Below, piece by piece: positions 1 through 8,847 of a stretch of 64,000 nt of DNA. Made by a program: the position numbers and the translations under genes. The stretch's first letter is position 1; each line of letters begins with the position of its first letter. Origin of the DNA: Viola odorata (taxonomy: Eukaryota; Streptophyta; Magnoliopsida; Malpighiales; Violaceae); the NCBI GenBank assembly GCA_963691705.1, contig OY829539.1, positions 3,908,501 to 3,972,500 on the forward strand, read 5' to 3'. Under the pieces are notes generated by a model. The model made no database searches. It was not told the origin of the DNA and worked only from the letters and a program-made list of their open reading frames with translations.

Positions 1-423
1 CTCTGCCAAATTTCATATCCCAAGCAGCTCATTATTTCACCTATTACGATCTCATGTGATCCAAGTCTCATTGTTTTACCCATTATGACCTAATGTATTC
101 AAGTTTAAATCAGAGATCACATTCAAACAGAAGATTGGGATGGTATGTTTTTCAAGTTTACCAATTCACAACACCATACCAAGCTCCAATTAGATATCTT
201 AGAAATAACATGCTCGAGTCTAAATCATTAAAAGGAATGATGCCAGTATTACCTAAAGGCAAAAGATGGTGCCAATAAAAATAAATAAAAAAGAAGAAAA
301 AAGAAGAAGAGAGAGCAGAATATTAGCTTGATATGTGAACACACAAGTCACCGGCCATTCAATACAACTAATTAGCAAATGTGATACGGGAGTATGCAAT
401 GATGTTTTGTCAAGAAAAAAACA
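1..423. other. Intergenic DNA, no gene seen
   Basis: AT-rich plant intergenic sequence at the left edge. The short open frames here have no recognisable protein features. A purine-rich tract lies near 280-320. Nothing else can be supported. Confidence 0.5.
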
Positions 424-549
424 AAGAATAGTCTAACGGCAAGAAAACTGCAAAAGATTCAGACCTATAGATTCGCAGGTGAACCATCTCAATGCTAAAT
501 GAGAAAACAAGGTCCATGAAAGTTTTGATAAGTGGTTGGGACTCCCTGT
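424..549 (+). repeat. SINE-like repeat, copy 1 (split by the copia insertion)
   Basis: This stretch matches about 5925-6042 base for base over most of its length. In copy 1 the match resumes after the copia element, at about 5820-5870. The unit is therefore about 170 bp, and copia inserted within copy 1. Both copies have a sequence fitting the RNA polymerase III A box (TRGYNNANNGG) at 429-439, and a weak B-box-like AGGTGAACC at 478-486. That suggests an old tRNA-derived SINE, but the B box is poor and no tail is clear. The SINE label is inference; the duplication is seen directly. Confidence 0.45.
545..549. repeat. Copia target-site duplication CCTGT, left
   Basis: CCTGT directly precedes the left LTR and is repeated at 5815-5819 directly after the right LTR. 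A 5-bp duplication is the expected scar of LTR-element integration. Confidence 0.95.
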
Positions 550-999
550 TGTTGTTCCTAAACAAGATCCAACCAACCGAATAAATCCGATGTGGTTGAA
601 TACGAAAATCACAACGATGTGAATATCTCAAAATCAAACACACACGACAGGAATAATAAATAACACAACGATTTACGTGCTTCGATCTCACACAAGGAGA
701 TCTACGTGCACGGGGGGAGGAGACGGACAATCTTTATTAAGAGTATCAAACGAGATTACAAAACACCCTTGGAATTCTCTTTGAACCGCAAGCAAAGAAA
801 TTCTCACACAATTCTGTTTTCTCTATCTCTCTACAAAGCCCTTAAGCGACTCATCTATTTATAGATGACCAGAGTAACCCTTAGCCTTCCCCATTTAGAC
901 TTCTCTTCTAAATAGGTTACTGGAGAGTCCAAGGACCAATAGACGTCCTCAAAGAATAGGAATAGTGGAAGAGTTGAATTTGAACACCAATTCTCCACA
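550..999 (-). repeat. Copia 3' LTR
   Basis: 450-bp LTR, read on the minus strand as TGTGGAGAATTGG...GGAACAACA. It contains a CTATAAATAG TATA box near 852-865 (minus). A purine-rich tract lies just outside it at about 1000-1012 (minus), in the polypurine-tract position. Confidence 0.95.
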
Positions 1000-1316
1000 G
1001 AACTCCACCTTGGTCAAATTTCAACATACCAATGTAGCAACGACCCGTGCTACGCCAGCATCTTCCACAACAAGCCTTATTCAATATAATCCCTCTGACA
1101 CTATCAAGGTCAGTAAACACAAAATCTGTCAAAGCCATCTACCATGCAGCTTTATCGATCATGCCAAGACCATGGAAACGCAACCATGAGGAAATAGACT
1201 CTCGCGCTATCTCTAATCTTCCAGAAAACCACTGGAACATCCAGAGACGTGACTGGAGTCGATTAGTGCAGTCGAACTACCCGCCTACTGCACCTCGCGC
1301 CTTCACAATACTATCT

Positions 1317-2729
1317 TTATTGTGAAATGTCCATCAACTGGACGAGCTGTTGACACAGACTGAACTTCTCGCCTGGAAGCAGCTTAGTGAGACTGTCGGC
1401 TGGATTGATTTCCGTAGAAATCTTCTCCACTTTGACAGTACCTCGATCCACCAGGTCTCTAACAAAATGTAGTCGAACATCAATGTGCTTGGACCTCTCA
1501 TGATACACCTGATGTTTATCCAAGTGCACCGCACTCTGACTATCACAATGAACTGAGACCAACTCCTGTGACACGCCAAGCTCTTGAATCAAACCCTTCA
1601 ACCACACAGCTTCCTTTATTGCTTTAGTCAGAGCAATATATTCGCTTTCCGTTGTCGACAGCGCCACCACAGACTGCTGGTTTGACTTCCAAACCACAGC
1701 AGTGCCGAACAGGGTAAACACGAATCCTGTTACTGACTTTCTAGTATCAAGATTGCTAGCATAGTCAGCATCAACATAACTGACCAGAGGATCTCCTCGG
1801 ACCTCGGTCCTCCTGAACTGTAGACCATGCATGAGCGAGCCCTTCACATACCTCAACATCCACTTAACAGCCTCCCAGTGACTTCTGCCTGGATTGCTCA
1901 TAAACCTTGATATCACACTCATGCCATAGGCAATATCAGGTCGACTACAAACCATAGCATACATGAGACTCCCAACTGCACTTGCATAGGGAACGACCTC
2001 CATTTCCTTCACCGCGGTCTTTGTTTTTGGACATTTCTCGACAGAGAGCTTCATATGCTGCCCAAGTGGAGTAGAAAGACTTCTAGCTTCATTCATGTTG
2101 AACCTTGTTAGTACCTTCACAAGGTATTCATACTGATTCAAGATTAGTGAGCTCTCCTTCCTGTTTCTGACAATATCCATGCCCAGGATTCTCTTGGCTT
2201 CACCTAAGTCTTTCATCTCGAACTCAGTCTTCAATAGATTCTTCAGTGACTCCACCTCGAACTTCGATTTTGCAGCAATAAGTATGTCATCCACATACAA
2301 CAGAAGATAAGTGATCACAATCCCGGCATTGACCTTCAAGTACACACAACAATCGAACTTGCTACGTACAAACCCAATCACCATCATGTAGCTGTCAAAC
2401 CGTTTGTACCATTGCCTCGGGCTCTGTTTCAGTCCATACAATGATTTCTTCAACAGACACACCTTGCTGGCATCACCGGTACAAGTCAAACCATCAGGCA
2501 CCTTCATGTAGATTTTCTCCTCCAATTCTCCCTGGAGAAAAGCAGTCTTCACATCCATTTGTTCCAGTTCAAGATTGAACTGGGCGACAATAGCTAAGAG
2601 GATCCGAATAGTACAATGTTTGACAACGGGAGAAAAAATCTCGTTGAAATCAACCCCCTCTCTCTGAGTAAATCCCTTTGCTACCAACCTTGCCTTGAAC
2701 CTGACCCCATTGGTCCCGGAAGACTCCAC
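1317..2729 (-). pseudogene. Copia pol, reverse transcriptase and RNase H part
   Basis: A 470-codon open frame covering most of the copia reverse transcriptase and all of RNase H. Visible motifs are FKARLVAKGF near the start, DVKTAFLQGEL, the catalytic YVDDILIAA, and then the RNase H region with ADYASNLDTRKSVTGF, ALSTTESEYIAL and SKHIDVRLHFVRD. These are typical of the Tork/Tnt1 branch. It normally continues in one frame from the integrase part at 2681-4498, but here a single-base shift in the A/T-rich run near 2730-2745 puts it in another frame. It could be a dead mutation or a sequencing error. Confidence 0.9.
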
Positions 2730-4441
2730 CTTCTTTTAAAAATCCACTTGCACCCTACAACCCTTTGTTTTTCTGGACGTGGAACAATAACCCATGTGTT
2801 GTTCTTTTCCAACGACTGGATCTCTTCTTGTATAGCAACTAGCCACTTCTCCTTTTTTGAACAACTGATAGCGTCAGAATAACACAAGGGCTCATAGCTA
2901 TTAACTTCTTCTGCCACCATGAGTGCATAGGACACTATATCGGCTTGTGCGTACCTCTTAGGTGGATGGATGTCCCTCCTTTCTCTGTCTCTGGCCAATA
3001 GATAATCATTAACCTGCTCGACCTTGCTCTCTTCTTCATGGTACCCCTCGTCGAACTCATTCATGTCGACGAGCTCTTGTTCAACCTCGTTGATCTCCCT
3101 GCCAGCGAGCTCCACCTCAAAATGAGTCTTCTCCTTGAACTCAGATGCACTGTGGAATGGCATCGAGCTCTCATTAAATACAACATCTCGACTGATGATG
3201 CATTTTTGATATCCCGGCTCGATGCACCATAGCTTGTAACCCTTGACTCCTTTTGGATAGCCGAGGAACACACACCTCAGGGCCCTCGCTTCCAACTTGT
3301 CACCTTTGCAGTGTGCAAAGCATAAGCTACCGAACACCCTCAACAATTTATAATCCGGAGCTTCCCCTGCCCAGATTTCTTGAGGAGTTTTCATGGAGAG
3401 AGCCGCAGCCGGACTCCGGTTGATCAAGTAACAGGCAGTAGCAACCGCTTCACCCCAAAAGCTCTTTGGTAAGCCCGAACTCAACAGCATACATCTCACT
3501 CTTTCCAGGAGGGTCCTGTTCATCCTCTCAGCAACGCCATTTTGCTGGGGAGTTCCCGCTACTGTCTTGTGTCTAGTAATCCCTCGATCTTTACAAAATT
3601 TGTTAAATTCATCAGAAAAGAACTCCAAGCCATTGTCTGTCCGTAGATTCTTCACATTACTCCCCGACTGTCTCTCCACCTCGGTCAGCCACTCCTTAAA
3701 CCTCTCAAAGGCATCGGACTTGGCTTTCAAGATCATGACCCAGACCTTCCGAGAATAATCGTCAATGATGGACATAAAATATCTTCCACTATTCTTCGTA
3801 CTTGTTCTAGCTGGACCCCAGAGGTCGGAATGAATGTAGTTGAGTGCGCCTTTTGTTGTGTGTTGGCCAGTACCGAAACTCGCCCTTGAAGCCTTCCCAA
3901 GAACACAGTGCTCGCGGAAGTCGAGCTTGACAACCTTGTCACCGGAGAATGCACCTTGCTTGGCTAACTCCTGCAGCCCTTTCTCTCCAAGGTGTCCCAA
4001 CCTTCTGTGCCATAATGAGATCTTATCATCTCCAGTCACTGTCGAGCTTGATCCAACCACAACTGCACTACCCTCTAGAAAGTATAACTCATTCCTTTTC
4101 ATTGCCTCCAGCACGACCTTGTCTCCTTTCTTAACCTGAAGGCGACCTCCACTAGAACAATAACTATATCCTAAACTGTCGAGCGTACCAAGAGATATCA
4201 GATTTCTCTTGAGTTCAGGGATATATCTGACATTGGATAACAACTTCTCCTTACCGTTCGCCAATCTTAGTCGGATCGAACCAATACCTTCAACTTTACA
4301 AGTGAGGTTATTCCCGAGAGTCACCGTACCTCCATCGATCTCTTCAAGATTCTCAAACCAATGCCTAACAGGGCTCATATGGAATGTGCAAGCAGAATCC
4401 AAAATCCAATCTGTCTCCTTTCTACTTGAAGTGACATTCAA
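2681..4441 (-). CDS. Copia pol, protease and integrase part
   Basis: Frame containing the aspartic protease motif WILDSACTFHM, the GAG-pre-integrase motif LWHRRLGHLGEKGL, and the integrase core with D (IHSDLWGPA), D (LRTDNGLEF) and E (TPQQNGVAERMN) residues. It ends in the first residues of RT (VGCKWIFKRR) before the frameshift near 2735. The frame is open upstream to the gag stop at 4499-4501 and is the same frame as gag, so gag and pol are separated only by one TAG. Whether that TAG is a mutation or is read through cannot be told from sequence. The element needs this protein for integration. Confidence 0.93.
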   Translation of the reverse strand: MNVTSSRKETDWILDSACTFHMSPVRHWFENLEEIDGGTVTLGNNLTCKVEGIGSIRLRLANGKEKLLSNVRYIPELKRNLISLGTLDSLGYSYCSSGGRLQVKKGDKVVLEAMKRNELYFLEGSAVVVGSSSTVTGDDKISLWHRRLGHLGEKGLQELAKQGAFSGDKVVKLDFREHCVLGKASRASFGTGQHTTKGALNYIHSDLWGPARTSTKNSGRYFMSIIDDYSRKVWVMILKAKSDAFERFKEWLTEVERQSGSNVKNLRTDNGLEFFSDEFNKFCKDRGITRHKTVAGTPQQNGVAERMNRTLLERVRCMLLSSGLPKSFWGEAVATACYLINRSPAAALSMKTPQEIWAGEAPDYKLLRVFGSLCFAHCKGDKLEARALRCVFLGYPKGVKGYKLWCIEPGYQKCIISRDVVFNESSMPFHSASEFKEKTHFEVELAGREINEVEQELVDMNEFDEGYHEEESKVEQVNDYLLARDRERRDIHPPKRYAQADIVSYALMVAEEVNSYEPLCYSDAISCSKKEKWLVAIQEEIQSLEKNNTWVIVPRPEKQRVVGCKWIFKRRWSLPGPMGSGSRQGW

Positions 4442-4498
4442 GACTTCTGCATCCTCATAACCCGAGCTCGCCTCGACGATGTCGATAGTTTGAGAAAC

Positions 4499-5323
4499 CT
4501 AAGTCTTGCCCTGATTTTGTTGCTTCTTGAGAAGAAAGCAATTCTTCTTTAAGTGCCCGGCTTTGTTGCAGTGATGACACGTCCTGGTCTCCTTGCCTGA
4601 TGTCTGGTTCTCATTCACATGGTTTTTTCCGAAATTCTTCTTCCCTGAGAATTTCTTGCTTGTCACAACCAAACCCTCCGGTGCAGCGTGGTGATCCTTC
4701 TTGGATTCCTTCTTGTGCAACTCCTTAGTTTTAAGCGCGACCTGAACTTCTTCCAGAGTTAGGGCGTGCTCCCTGCCGTAGAGTATCGCATCCTTGAATT
4801 GATCGTAGGATGAAGGTAGGGAGCTGAGCAACAGCAGTGCTTGATCTTCCTCCTTCAACTTCTCATCAATATTTTCCAAGTCGTCCAGAATCTTCACAAA
4901 ATCATCCATTTGGTCCAGGATGGGCTTATCCTGAACCATATTGAACGCATACAACTTCTGTTTCATGTAGAGTCTGTTCGCCAGGGTCTTCGTCATGTAC
5001 AAGCTCTCCAACTTTTGCCACAAGCCAAGGGCGGTCGTCTCCTTGCACACTTCCCTCAATACTTTGTCGCCCAGACTGAGGATGATCACAGAGTGAGCCT
5101 TCCGACAAATCTCCTCCATCTCATCAATACCAGATGATTCAGCAGCAACTTTCTTGGCTTCCTGTTCCTTGGTTTTTGCGACTGTACCTTCGGCCTGAGG
5201 TGACAGTGCGCTAATCAAACCCTGTTGTGTTAAAATAGCCCTGACCTTGATTCTCCAAAGACCAAAGTCGTTCTTTCCCGTGAACTTGTCAACGTCAACC
5301 TTCGACGATCCAAGCTTCATCAT
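4499..5323 (-). CDS. Copia gag polyprotein
   Basis: 274 residues. The N-terminal part (KFTGKNDFGLWRIKVRAIL, then DKVLREVCKETTALGLWQKLESLY) is the UBN2/retrotran_gag capsid-like region of copia elements. A CCHC zinc knuckle, CHHCNKAGHLKKNC, lies near the C-terminus. Length and layout are normal for copia gag. The first ATG lies about 40 bp inside the 5' LTR, after the primer-binding site. The frame ends in TAG at 4499-4501. Confidence 0.94.
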   Translation of the reverse strand: MMKLGSSKVDVDKFTGKNDFGLWRIKVRAILTQQGLISALSPQAEGTVAKTKEQEAKKVAAESSGIDEMEEICRKAHSVIILSLGDKVLREVCKETTALGLWQKLESLYMTKTLANRLYMKQKLYAFNMVQDKPILDQMDDFVKILDDLENIDEKLKEEDQALLLLSSLPSSYDQFKDAILYGREHALTLEEVQVALKTKELHKKESKKDHHAAPEGLVVTSKKFSGKKNFGKNHVNENQTSGKETRTCHHCNKAGHLKKNCFLLKKQQNQGKT

Positions 5324-5364
5324 CTTCTACTGTGATTTTCCCTGTCCCCACAGACGGCGCCACT

Positions 5365-5814
5365 TGTTGTTCCTAAAAAAGATCCAACCAACCGAATAAA
5401 TCCGATGTGGTTGAATACGAAAATCACAACGATGTGAATATCTCAAAATCAAACACACACGACAGGAATAATAAATAACACAACGATTTACGTGCTTCGA
5501 TCTCACACAAGGAGATCTACGTGCACGGGGGGAGGAGACGGACAATCTTTATTAAGAGTATCAAACGAGATTACAAAACACCCTTGGAATTCTCTTTGAA
5601 CCGCAAGCAAAGAAATTCTCACACAATTCTGTTTTCTCTATCTCTCTACAAAGCCCTTAAGCGACTCATCTATTTATAGATGACCAGAGTAACCCTTAGC
5701 CTTCCCCATTTAGACTTCTCTTCTAAATAGGTTACTGGAGAGTCCAAGGACCAATAGACGTCCTCAAAGAATAGGAATAGTGGAAGAGTTGAATTTGAAC
5801 ACCAATTCTCCACA
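5365..5814 (-). repeat. Copia 5' LTR (promoter LTR)
   Basis: Second 450-bp LTR, matching the left one except for one base. On the minus strand it is the 5' LTR and carries the promoter, with a TATA box near 5667-5680. Target duplication CCTGT follows at 5815-5819. Confidence 0.95.
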
Positions 5815-5924
5815 CCTGTTTTCAACAAATGTTTGAATCCCTAATTCTTGACTTAAATATCCAAAAATCAAATTGACCTTGGTATATTGAGCACAAATAA
5901 CGGACACCACATTCTTACAAAAGA

Positions 5925-6080
5925 CAGCATAGCTCAGCGGCAAGAAAAGTGCAAAAGACTTTAGACCCACAGATTTGCAGGTTAACCATTTCAAAGCTAA
6001 ATGACAAATCAAGGTTCATGAAAAAATTGATAAGTGGTTGAGATTTTATGTTTTGAATAGGATGTTTGAATTCCTAATGG
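5925..6080 (+). repeat. SINE-like repeat, copy 2
   Basis: Uninterrupted second copy of the repeat at 424-549 plus 5820-5870. The A-box-like TAGCTCAGCGG is at 5930-5940 and a weak B-box-like AGGTTAACC at 5979-5987, a similar spacing to copy 1. The copy ends where the Pack-MULE at 6090 begins. Part of the sequence between copies 1 and 2 recurs just after that MULE (8071-8130). Confidence 0.45.
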
Positions 6081-6334
6081 TTTAAATCCAAAAAAGGCAC
6101 CTGTGCATGAATTAATTGACTCATTTGGCACCTCTACTCAAAAAATGGTTTAAAAGGCACCTATACTTTTTACGTATGACACATTTGACACCTCCCACGA
6201 ACGGCGTCACCATTCCTCCGTCATCCGCTGACGTGTCATGCCACGTGGCAAATCCGACCCAAATCACGCTGAACGGGTCTAGACACGGGTCATTTATTTG
6301 GGTCGTGAACGACGCGTCATCCACTTCACTTCAT

Positions 6335-6362
6335 AAGAGTGAACGACGCGTCGTTCACTCTT
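6335..6362. repeat. 28-bp perfect palindrome at inner edge of left MULE end
   Basis: Positions 6335-6362 read the same on both strands and are centred on ACGCGT. An identical palindrome lies in the right inverted repeat at 7766-7793. The sequence can fold into a hairpin or serve as a dimer binding site. Confidence 0.95.
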
Positions 6363-6442
6363 TATTCTTTTCATCAGCACAGCAGCAGAGTCCAAAACCT
6401 AAAACCATTCTTTCAAAATCCATTCTCTGTTTTTCTCTTCCA

Positions 6443-6835
6443 ATGGAAACCCAATCTCCTCTCCAACCCAGCAAGAAATCATTCGTCACCACTCTAATGG
6501 AAGTCGCCACTCTCCGCACCCCATCCTTCAAAGAAGACACTTACTTCCTCTCCAACCTCAAATCCTCCGAGAAAAAAGCCCTACAAGACCTTCGCGACAA
6601 GCTCTCTTCCTGCTCTATGTGGGGCATTCCTCTTCTGGGTCGAGATGAAAAGGCTGAAGTCATCCTCTTGAAGTTCCTCCGAGCTAGGGATTTTAAAGTT
6701 TCAGATGCGCTCCATATGTTGGAAAAGTGCTTGGCTTGGAGGAAAGAGTTTGGAGCAGACGTCGTCATTGAGGAGGAGTTAGGGTTTAAGGAGCTGGAAG
6801 AAGAGTTTAATTGCTGTGACGGAGATTGGAGATGA
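6443..6835 (+). pseudogene. Patellin (SEC14/CRAL-TRIO) 5' fragment captured by Pack-MULE
   Basis: From the ATG at 6443 the frame reads METQSPLQPSKKSF, then KEDTYFLSNLKSSEKKAL and MWGIPLLGRDEKAE, and on into LLKFLRARDFKVSDAL and the WRKEFGAD segment. This is the conserved N-terminal part of plant patellins, which bind phosphoinositides through a SEC14 lipid-binding domain and a GOLD domain and act at membranes. Only this N-terminal piece is present. After KELEE the frame runs into unrelated residues and a stop at 6833-6835, with no CRAL-TRIO core and no GOLD domain. It may be transcribed inside the MULE, but it is not a working patellin. The same frame is open back to 6116 through the MULE end. 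Confidence 0.85.
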
Positions 6836-7754
6836 AGAGAGGGTGATTGGCGAGGGCGATTAGGAGAGTGGAGTTGGGTGGTTTAATTTTGGCAGGCTGG
6901 ATTAATTTAGTTGAAATCAGATTTGGAAATTTAGTTGACAAAGGTGAGAATTTGGTGTTTGATAGAGGTGAAAAGATGAATTCGGCTTTAATTTGGGAAA
7001 GGATTTGGGATTGAAGTTAATTGCAGGAGGATTGATTGGAAAAAAAATTGGGATTTAGTTTGCAGGAGAATTTGGGATTTAGTTTTGCACTTTTTTCAGG
7101 GAGGAATTCAAGGGTGAGCAGCCTGTGGATGTGAGGTATTTGGACATCAGGAACTTCCTGTGAGAGGTTTGGCATGGTTTGTTACTGGGGTTTTGATTTG
7201 GTATTGAGCTATTGCTCAAACACAATGGGGAGAACCTGTTCCAAATGTGGAAAATAACTGATCTCTCTTGTGAATAAGAAGTTTCGGATCACAGCTGTGA
7301 TAACTGAGTTAGAGATGTAATACATTTTTTTTGTTGTTGTGTTAATTGGTCTTGTTTTCAGATCAATTGAAACTGAGAAAATGATGTCACTGTTCTTTCC
7401 TTGGAATCTTATCCTGAAAGTTCCTTGTATCTGCAAACTTTTTTTTTTCTTTGGCTCTCTTCATTAGAAAAGGCCACACCAATATATAATATATAAAAGA
7501 AAACCCACAAATTATGCTGGATTTAGGATTGGAATTGATTTTTGTAGTGAGGTTTTGGGTTAAATGGCTGAGGTTTTGGTAAATATTTAGATTAATTACA
7601 TTATTTTTGTAAATTTTTAGATTAATTATATTATTTTTTGAATTTTTTAAAATTAATTAAATTATTTTTTCAGAATTTTTAAATTAATTAAACTATTTTC
7701 TGAAATTTTAAAATTAATTTTATTAATTTCTGAATTTTTAAAATTAAAATTAAG
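6836..7754. other. Interior of Pack-MULE 1, no gene recognised
   Basis: G/T-rich then AT-rich sequence between the patellin piece and the right inverted repeat. A stretch near 7105-7160 reads as a short open segment (EEFKGEQPVDVRYLDI) and could be another captured exon, but I cannot identify it. From 7580 to 7750 there is a degenerate AATTAATTA-type repeat. Confidence 0.4.
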
Positions 7755-8214
7755 GAAAAAGAATAAAGAGTGAACGACGCGTCGTTCACTCTTATGAAGT
7801 AAAGTGGATGACGTGTCGTTCACGACCCAAATAAATGACCCGTGTCTAGACCCGTTCAACGTGATTTGGGTCGGATTTGCCACGTGGCATGACACATCAT
7901 CATGTTGATGATGTGGCATGCCACGTCAGCGGATAACGGAGGAATGGTGACGCCGTTTGTGGGAGGTGCCAAATGTATCATACGTAAAAAGTATAGGTGT
8001 CTTTTAAACCGTTTTTTGAATAAAGGTGCCAAATGAGTCAATCAATTCATGTACCCGTACGTTTTTTGAATTTAAATACTTGACTTCACTATCCAAGAAC
8101 CAACTGACCACCACATCCTTACAAGCAAAAAGTTATTTCGGCAGCTTATTCAAAACTCATTATTATGAAAATAGCACACAAGAGAACTACTCAAGATTAG
8201 CGAGAGACATACCA

Positions 8215-8847
8215 TCAACGTGAAGTGAGTCGATTCCCACTGGATCCAGGTCGATTCATAAAACCCAAATCTGACTCCCCACCTCTTCTCATCCTGTCGT
8301 GCCCACCTGACTTAGGCCGCCCATCCTCACCATAAAAACCCGGAGACCCGAAATATCCCTGTTGCTGCTTCTGTTGCTGCGGCCTATGACCTGGTCCAGG
8401 TCGTTCTTCCTTCCCAACAAAACCCGGCCTAAGATACGGTGGCACAAACTTGTGCAGTCTCGGCGACGCCACAATGTTTCCTACCTCTCTCTGGCTGTCC
8501 TGTCCGTGAACCGGAGAAGAAATGGGAGAAGCGGCTCCGGTTCGACCAAGAGGACGGAGAGAAATCCGATCGGCTTCCGGTTCGGATCGGGGTTGATCTC
8601 CGGTGAGCTGTTGGGTCAGTGGGGTTTGCGGAGAGGGTGAGTCTGGTGGGGTAGAAATGGAGGTTATGGGCTTGGGCGTGGGTCGGGTCAGAACCAGCAT
8701 CCGACCACCATGATCTTTGTAAAGATTGGATGAAATGGTAGATTTTGTTGGGTTGTTGGTTGTGTGATTAGGGGAAGGAGAAGAATTTATTTTTTTATCA
8801 TAGATGTGATTGAAGTTAAGGGAGGCATACTTGTTGGTTCTGGCCAT
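8215..8847 (-). CDS. Uncharacterised proline/glycine/arginine-rich protein
   Basis: Single-exon frame of 210 residues starting at the ATG at 8845-8847. It begins MARTNKYASLNFNHIYDK, has a central HGGRMLVLTRPTPKPI segment, a HKFVPPYLRPGFVG segment, and a basic, disordered C-terminus with GEDGRPKSGGHDRMRRGG. I recall plant proteins of this general shape that have no assigned function. No signal peptide, membrane segment or known domain is visible. Low-complexity composition but a long intact frame, Kozak-type context and G/C-rich codons set it apart from the flanking DNA. A role in RNA binding or as a disordered regulator is guesswork. Confidence 0.7.
   Translation of the reverse strand: MARTNKYASLNFNHIYDKKINSSPSPNHTTNNPTKSTISSNLYKDHGGRMLVLTRPTPKPITSISTPPDSPSPQTPLTQQLTGDQPRSEPEADRISLRPLGRTGAASPISSPVHGQDSQREVGNIVASPRLHKFVPPYLRPGFVGKEERPGPGHRPQQQKQQQGYFGSPGFYGEDGRPKSGGHDRMRRGGESDLGFMNRPGSSGNRLTSR

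Larger units (their letters stand above)
550..5814 (-). mobile_element. Ty1/copia LTR retrotransposon (Tork/Tnt1-like), full length, young
   Basis: A complete 5,265-bp element on the minus strand: 450-bp LTRs at both ends (TG...CA), 5-bp target duplication, gag, protease, integrase, reverse transcriptase and RNase H in copia order (integrase before RT). By eye the two LTRs differ at a single base (562 versus 5377), so insertion is recent. Just inside the 5' LTR the minus strand reads TGGCGCCGTCTGTGGGGA (5347-5364 complement), a primer-binding site of the tRNA 3'-end type; I did not assign the tRNA. Coding breaks are an in-frame TAG between gag and pol and one frameshift at the start of RT, so autonomy is doubtful. 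Confidence 0.96.
6090..8070 (+). mobile_element. Pack-MULE 1 (Mutator-like element with captured patellin fragment)
   Basis: About 2 kb bounded by near-perfect inverted repeats of about 270 bp (roughly 6090-6370 and 7755-8070). The inverted ends are much longer than in hAT or PIF elements and fit MULEs. Flanks TTTAAATCC (6081-6089) and TTTAAATAC (8071-8079) match at 8 of 9 bases, an acceptable 9-bp target duplication for an ageing insertion. No transposase is encoded. The interior holds a patellin-like 5' coding piece. The ends resemble those of the element at 40018-41248 (shared AATTTGGCACCT-like and ACGTGGCATGCCAC-like segments), so both belong to one MULE family. Confidence 0.85.

Noticed and set aside
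6341..6360. microRNA precursor hairpin
   Set aside because: It is a perfect palindrome with no loop, belonging to a transposon end.
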